Below are positions 59,641 to 64,000 of a stretch of 64,000 nt of DNA, in pieces. The DNA is from Jeotgalibacillus terrae (GTDB lineage: Bacteria > Bacillota > Bacilli > Bacillales > Jeotgalibacillaceae): positions 1 through 64,000 of the forward strand of contig NZ_JAFBDK010000010.1 in assembly GCF_016908195.1 (NCBI RefSeq), in the 5' to 3' direction. The translations under genes and the position numbers were made by a program. The first letter of the stretch is position 1. Every line of letters begins with the position of its first letter. Under the pieces are notes generated by a model. It was not told the DNA's origin, did no database searches, and worked only from the letters and a program-made list of their open reading frames with translations.

Positions 59641-62600
59641 AATCAGGTCATACATATTTTCAGTCGTTTCCATTGGGGAGACACCAAGCTCCTCACGAAG
59701 AACTCTCTCACACGAGGAGTAGAGTTCCATTGCACGCCTGCGGTTTTTCTTCTGATAATAAGCGAACATCAGCAGGCGGTAGGCTTCCTCCCAGGTGATA
59801 TCTTCAGCAAGAATCTTCTCAGCCCAGTAGATGACTTTATGATAATCCTGCAGGCGCGTATACAGCTGGGCAATCCGCTCCATCACTTCTAAGTAACTTT
59901 GATGGAATTGCTCCTGCTCGCGGCGTATTGATTTGCTGTCCGGCACCCGCTCTCCAAACAGCTCACCCTGATACAAGCTGACCGTCTTTTTCAAGACACG
60001 CAGCTGAAGCTTCGGGTCTTTTATCTCCGGAGATTTCTCAACTCCGCTTTGCCACTGTTCCGTATCAACCAGGATTCTTACATCCGGCCGGATCCTGTAA
60101 AGCAGCCCTTTGCGTTCAATAAAATAAGATTCTCTCCTGGCCTCGCGCTCCGGTTCAATCGCCTTGAGCATTGCATTGTAAGTCACCTTAAAATCCCGTT
60201 CTGCCTGCTCGGGTCCGACCTCAGGCCACAATTCATCGTAGATTTCCTGCTTATTCAGGTACCGGGTACGGTTCAGCACGAACAGCGCAAACAGCTCTTT
60301 CGCTTTCTCACGGCGCCATTCTTTTTCCGGAATAGACAGTGTGCCTCTTGCTACGTGAAATGCACCGAGCAGTCTGACATGCAGCGTGTAGGAAGGGGGC
60401 CTGAGCTCTTCTGTCAGCCCGAGTCTTCTATATATTTTCTGCCGTTTTCCCTCAGACAATTCTTTCGCTGCTTCATACCAGAAAGGCAGTGTCTCTGCAG
60501 GGTCAACAGGTCCGAAGAGCGAATGATTTTTGAAGAAAAAATCAAATGACTCAGTCAGAAAGAGATCTGCCAGTTTTTCCAGGTCTTCTTTATTAAAGGT
60601 GGACGTCTGTTCAAAATGCCGGGTCTGCAGATAATAGCGCGTGATGAATTCTCCAAACCGGTCGCCGCAGCGCAGGAAACGCTCAAGTGCTTCCTTGAAA
60701 TCTTGAACCGCCTCATCCGTGCGGCTTTGCTGACCCCGCAAGTGACCTCTGCCAATCAGCAGATATGCAGACAGCCAGTTATCCTGTACCTTTTCAGTTT
60801 CCCGGATCGCTGCATCATAGGCTTCAGCAGACTGATCGATCAGACCCTGCATGGCAAGCACTGCTGCAAGACCCATCAGCGGTTCAGCCTTTGCGCGATT
60901 CAGGTCATACGTTGTCAGCAATTCAATCGATTTTCTGTAACAGCTGTGTGCTTCATCAAGCTCTCTCACAGGCGAGATCATATGCGCATGACCTTTACGT
61001 ACGTAGCCAACCGCTTCAATATAGGTCGATCTCTCATCGCGCCCATGTTCCACTCCACGTTCAGCCAGTGTCAGCGCGTCATCAGCCTCTCCAAGCATCG
61101 ATCTTATAAATGACCCAAGAATCGTTCCCTCACGAAACATTTCAGGCAGCACAGCCGTCTGCTGTTTTTTACTCAGTACGGTCGCACGTGCTTCTTCAAG
61201 ACGCCCTCTCCTAAGGTGGAGGCGCACATCAGTGTTATGTGCGGGAAGATCTTCAATCCGCATCCCAAAACGTTCCATCAGATGTTCAGCTTCCTCAGCC
61301 TGACCAAGATTAACAAGGTTCTCAATCCGGAGACATTTCCACTCCTGAATCATCTCGGGGTCAAAGTCTGAAACTGAACCGGCAAGTGTCAGAGCGCTGT
61401 CCAGGTAAGGCTCAGCATAGAGCGGCTGAATCGTATCAATATAGATTGATGCAATCCCGATCATACATTTGGCTTCGGTATAGATATCTTTTTGCACCCG
61501 GGCCCGCTCAGCGCACTCAAGATAAGCAGCTTTAGCCTTCTCGTAATAAGCCTTGTAGCGGTAAACTTCTCCTGCAAGGTGATATAGCGAATAATGACTG
61601 TTTTTCAAACGATCAGGAACCTGATTCAGCAGATCCTCAAGGTAATCGAATTGACCGCGTGCAATCAGTTGCGGACCGAACTCATTCACCCGTTCAGCCA
61701 TCTGCTGCTGATTATTGACAACCCGGTAATGGTTCATTGCCTGAATCACATTATTCCGGCCCGCATAATAATCAGCGAGCTGCTGATGCTGTAAAAGCCA
61801 AGCTTCCGGCATTTCCGCCTGAAAAGTATCCTGCAAAAACTGATGAAACAGCGCATGGAACCGGTAATGTGACGCCCCGATCTGATGGACAAACATATGA
61901 GAATGGAGCATCTCCTTAAGTAAGCGCTTACCTTTTTCTTTGTAAAAATACTCAATGACCTGCAGATCGAATGACTCTGTCAGACTAAGCTGGTAAAGCA
62001 TAAGCTGTTCATCGGTGGAGCGCTTGCCGACGACCTCCTGTGCAAGAAACTGAAAAAGCTCATCAGTGGGCAGATCAGGCAGTGAAAAATCAGATTCACC
62101 TGAGCCTGCAAGATAGCTTCCAATCAGCTGGATCGCAATCGCCCAGCCCTCCGTTACACGGTAAATATCCGAGATTGCTTCGTCAGTCAGCTGAAGCTGA
62201 TGAGTGTCCTCGTAAAAATACCTGATCTCCTCAGCCTTGAATTGAAGGTCATCAGAAGAAATTTCAACCAGCTGACCGGCACTGCGCAGCTTTAAAAGGT
62301 TGGACCAGCGTGGCTTTTGGCGGCTGCAAAGTACGATATGAACCGTATCCGGCAGTAAGGAGATCACTTTTTCCATGAAAAAATTAATACTGAATACGTG
62401 ATCAATCGTATGAAAATCATCTATGACAATGACAAACTCTTCATCTATCGGTGCCAGTGCTTCGATAAAAGAAGTGACCCAGTTCTGCAGGTCAGAAGGC
62501 TTCGGATAATGGGGGAGCGTCCGCTTTTCGCTGAAATCACTGTCCACACCCGGCAACACCCGCTCAATACTCGCCATCAGATAAAGCAGAAAAGGCTGAA

Positions 62601-62823
62601 TATCATCATCATCTTCCTGAGCGGTATACCAGCTGTACAGCCTCTTTTCATCCTGAAGCACATGAGAAAGTAAAGACGTCTTCCCATAGCCGGCCCCGCT
62701 GTGAATCAGCGTCAAAGGCGAGCGGTATAACTGCTTCAACTTCGCACTGACTGCTGCACGCCGCAGATAACTTGAATATGTAGCAGGCGCTTTAATTTTG
62801 GATTCAAGAATCGGTGTATTCAT
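59632..62823 (-). CDS. STAND-type transcriptional activator with C-terminal BTAD domain
   Basis: The 1063-residue protein has a P-loop NTPase (IHSGAGYGKTS, residues 40-50, with FVIVIDDFHTID as Walker B) of the MalT type. A long TPR-like helical region spans about 330-820. A C-terminal winged-helix/BTAD module follows, from LHVRLLGAFHVARG near residue 825 to the end. It has no LuxR HTH, so DNA binding is probably through the OmpR-like part of the BTAD module. STAND activators oligomerise when ATP and an inducer bind. It lies upstream of the importer and acyl-metabolism genes on the same strand and is their likely activator. A cre box precedes it. Confidence 0.87.
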   Translation of the reverse strand: MNTPILESKIKAPATYSSYLRRAAVSAKLKQLYRSPLTLIHSGAGYGKTSLLSHVLQDEKRLYSWYTAQEDDDDIQPFLLYLMASIERVLPGVDSDFSEKRTLPHYPKPSDLQNWVTSFIEALAPIDEEFVIVIDDFHTIDHVFSINFFMEKVISLLPDTVHIVLCSRQKPRWSNLLKLRSAGQLVEISSDDLQFKAEEIRYFYEDTHQLQLTDEAISDIYRVTEGWAIAIQLIGSYLAGSGESDFSLPDLPTDELFQFLAQEVVGKRSTDEQLMLYQLSLTESFDLQVIEYFYKEKGKRLLKEMLHSHMFVHQIGASHYRFHALFHQFLQDTFQAEMPEAWLLQHQQLADYYAGRNNVIQAMNHYRVVNNQQQMAERVNEFGPQLIARGQFDYLEDLLNQVPDRLKNSHYSLYHLAGEVYRYKAYYEKAKAAYLECAERARVQKDIYTEAKCMIGIASIYIDTIQPLYAEPYLDSALTLAGSVSDFDPEMIQEWKCLRIENLVNLGQAEEAEHLMERFGMRIEDLPAHNTDVRLHLRRGRLEEARATVLSKKQQTAVLPEMFREGTILGSFIRSMLGEADDALTLAERGVEHGRDERSTYIEAVGYVRKGHAHMISPVRELDEAHSCYRKSIELLTTYDLNRAKAEPLMGLAAVLAMQGLIDQSAEAYDAAIRETEKVQDNWLSAYLLIGRGHLRGQQSRTDEAVQDFKEALERFLRCGDRFGEFITRYYLQTRHFEQTSTFNKEDLEKLADLFLTESFDFFFKNHSLFGPVDPAETLPFWYEAAKELSEGKRQKIYRRLGLTEELRPPSYTLHVRLLGAFHVARGTLSIPEKEWRREKAKELFALFVLNRTRYLNKQEIYDELWPEVGPEQAERDFKVTYNAMLKAIEPEREARRESYFIERKGLLYRIRPDVRILVDTEQWQSGVEKSPEIKDPKLQLRVLKKTVSLYQGELFGERVPDSKSIRREQEQFHQSYLEVMERIAQLYTRLQDYHKVIYWAEKILAEDITWEEAYRLLMFAYYQKKNRRRAMELYSSCERVLREELGVSPMETTENMYDLIRL

Positions 62824-62870
62824 TCAGTCACCTCCAGTACTTGTACATTCTGATTTTCCGGTAGAAAAAT

Positions 62871-62884
62871 AGAAAACGCTTACA
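62871..62884. promoter_or_regulatory. cre box before the STAND-BTAD regulator
   Basis: AGAAAACGCTTACA fits the CcpA consensus at all but the first position. Together with the box at 59550 it suggests that both regulator and importer are under catabolite control. Confidence 0.65.
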
Positions 62885-63271
62885 TTTTGACTGATTTTAG
62901 TATATCAAAACAAGGGTGTGAGAAGTGTAGAAATATGGGGGGATGGGGTAGGGATGGGCTGAGCTTTCTGGAAAGGCGAGATGGTCTGACCTGGACATCG
63001 CCTTAATTCCTTCAGCACAATGGCGTGTGGAGCTATTTCCATCAGCGCACGATATTATTTCCTTCACTTCAATTGATAATTCCTTCAATAGGCTTTGCGA
63101 TTCTCCTCAGCCCCCTAAAAGCGTCATTTAGCGAAATCTGTCTCAGTCAAGTTTTCATTCCTATATTTGTCATATATCAACCTCCTGCTGCATAAGCTTA
63201 AACAGGGGGACCGTTTGATCTCCTACAGTCTGCACTGTTTAGATATCTTTGATAAAGGGATTGAGTGGGTG
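62885..63271. other. Intergenic region with a degenerate TTCCTTCA direct repeat
   Basis: No gene is seen. AATTCCTTCAGCACA (63005), ATTTCCATCAGCGCA (63035), ATTTCCTTCACTTCA (63057), AATTCCTTCAATA (63078) and GATTCTCCTCAGC (63099) recur about every 21-30 bases. A GGCGA/GATG...CATCGCC dyad lies just left of the first unit. It may be a known type of short intergenic repeat in this group or a cluster of protein sites. Confidence 0.5.
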
Positions 63272-64000
63272 ATGAATAAGATGCGAATCAGTGTGGTGGT
63301 ATGTGCTGTTTTGGCTTTGATACTGTTTGTACAGTTTGAGCTGGATGATCCACGGATACGTCATCATATCAGCGGGCAGCCTGCTGAAGGTCAGACAGTG
63401 ACTATTATTCAGTCTTCAGAGGATGAATACATAAACAGGTCAGGTGCCAGACAGTTTACACCTGAGCCAAAGCCGCCCGACCGCAAGTATGAAGTGGGCG
63501 AGTTTCAGGCAGGAATGAATTTACTGGTGTACGGGCAGCCGGATCTTGAGAGAGCCGGGATTTATTTTAAACAGTTCAGGGAAATTGGTATGAATAGTGT
63601 CACGATTACTTTTCCTTTTTATCAGTCAGGTTGGCAGGCGAGTGAAGTAAGTGCAGATGCTGTTATGACGCCTTCTTTATCTTCACTGGATAGCCTGATT
63701 AAAGCGGCACAGCGGGAAGAGTTAAGTGTAATGCTGCGTCCGACCATGGATGAGCAAAGCCTGATTGCGACCGGGCACTGGAGGGGGCAAATTCAGCCAG
63801 GTGATCCCGCTGCTTGGTTTGACAGCTATCAGTCATTATTGCTCGAATACGCTGAATTGGCGGAGGCTAATGAGGTTTCTTATTTTAATATTGGCACTGA
63901 GCTTAATTCGATGGAAAGCTATAGCGATAAATGGATTGAGCTGATTAATGCCATTAGAGGGCGGTATAGTGGGGATTTAATTTATTCTTTTAACTGGGAT
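63272..64000 (+). CDS. Membrane-anchored glycoside hydrolase, GH113-like (partial, runs off the window)
   Basis: An ATG after GAGTGGGTG opens a frame with 243 codons in the window and no stop. Residues 5-22 form a signal peptide or anchor (ISVVVCAVLALILFVQF), followed by a Pro-rich linker to about residue 73. A TIM-barrel start is then recognisable: GMNLLVYGQPD, MNSVTITFPFYQSGW, VMLRPTMD, and YFNIGTELNSME, whose Glu in GTE is at the position of the catalytic acid/base in GH113 endo-beta-mannanases. If correct, this is the extracellular enzyme that could feed the two mannoside importers; other GH113-like or GH53-like roles remain possible. Confidence 0.72.
   Translation, partial: MNKMRISVVVCAVLALILFVQFELDDPRIRHHISGQPAEGQTVTIIQSSEDEYINRSGARQFTPEPKPPDRKYEVGEFQAGMNLLVYGQPDLERAGIYFKQFREIGMNSVTITFPFYQSGWQASEVSADAVMTPSLSSLDSLIKAAQREELSVMLRPTMDEQSLIATGHWRGQIQPGDPAAWFDSYQSLLLEYAELAEANEVSYFNIGTELNSMESYSDKWIELINAIRGRYSGDLIYSFNWD

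Noticed and set aside
63005-63111. CRISPR array at the TTCCTTCA repeats
   Set aside because: Units are only about 13 bases, degenerate and spaced 21-30 bases apart, with no cas genes.

Overview
The window looks like a chromosomal segment of a low-to-moderate GC, aerobic or facultative Gram-positive of the Bacillaceae/Caryophanaceae type (Jeotgalibacillus-like would fit, but no marker gene here fixes the genus). Supporting signs are strong AGGAGG-type ribosome binding sites, GTG/TTG starts, lipobox lipoproteins, cre boxes, a SAM-I riboswitch, a Bacillus-type Fnr with C-terminal cysteines, and YesM/YesN-type two-component proteins.

Layout. (1) 0.2-6.6 kb: housekeeping and accessory genes, namely a prolyl-4-hydroxylase-like dioxygenase, an acetyltransferase/MFS pair flanked by a 19-bp imperfect inverted repeat, a metallo-beta-lactamase-fold hydrolase divergent from an Lrp-type regulator, a cytosine-deaminase-like amidohydrolase and a lipoprotein. 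(2) 6.7-10.2 kb: fnr followed by a ba3-type cytochrome oxidase operon with two very small membrane proteins; a perfect Fnr box lies in front. (3) 10.8-41 kb: a large carbohydrate locus. It holds an AraC regulator divergent from three Gfo/Idh/MocA oxidoreductases, two TIM-barrel isomerases and a mannose-6-phosphate isomerase; a first ABC sugar importer with its own YesM/YesN system and a GH2 beta-mannosidase; the UxuA-KdgA-KdgK route from mannonate to pyruvate and glyceraldehyde-3-phosphate; a LacI regulator with three copies of a 15-bp operator candidate; a second ABC importer with a DUF624 protein and a second GH2 beta-mannosidase; a ROK kinase lacking its zinc site; an aldo/keto reductase, an SGNH esterase and an SDR. 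Together these look like uptake and intracellular breakdown of (possibly acetylated) beta-mannosides, with both phosphorylative and oxidative exits for mannose. The locus is bordered on the left by a decayed 3' fragment of the FAD oxidoreductase gene whose intact homologue borders it on the right.

(4) 41-48 kb: the intact FAD oxidoreductase, a ferritin-like protein, and a SAM-I riboswitch-controlled ABC importer plus homocysteine methyltransferase operon (methionine/S-methylmethionine salvage), followed by an MsrA-type reductase and an aldo/keto reductase. (5) 48.3-50.6 kb: a basic Ser/Arg/Gly-rich small protein, a eukaryotic-type protein kinase and three small membrane proteins. (6) 50.7-62.9 kb: a minus-strand unit in the order large STAND-BTAD regulator, branched-chain-type (HAAT) importer, KAS-III-like synthase, alpha/beta hydrolase, SDR and acyl-CoA ligase. 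This resembles a pathway that imports and thioesterifies an organic acid of unknown identity, and with region 3 it is the best candidate for undescribed biology. (7) The right edge holds the first 243 codons of a membrane-anchored TIM-barrel hydrolase resembling GH113 beta-mannanases.

All functional calls rest on reading motifs by eye; no database search was possible. Starts were chosen by ribosome binding site and family N-terminus and therefore often lie inside the longest open frame.
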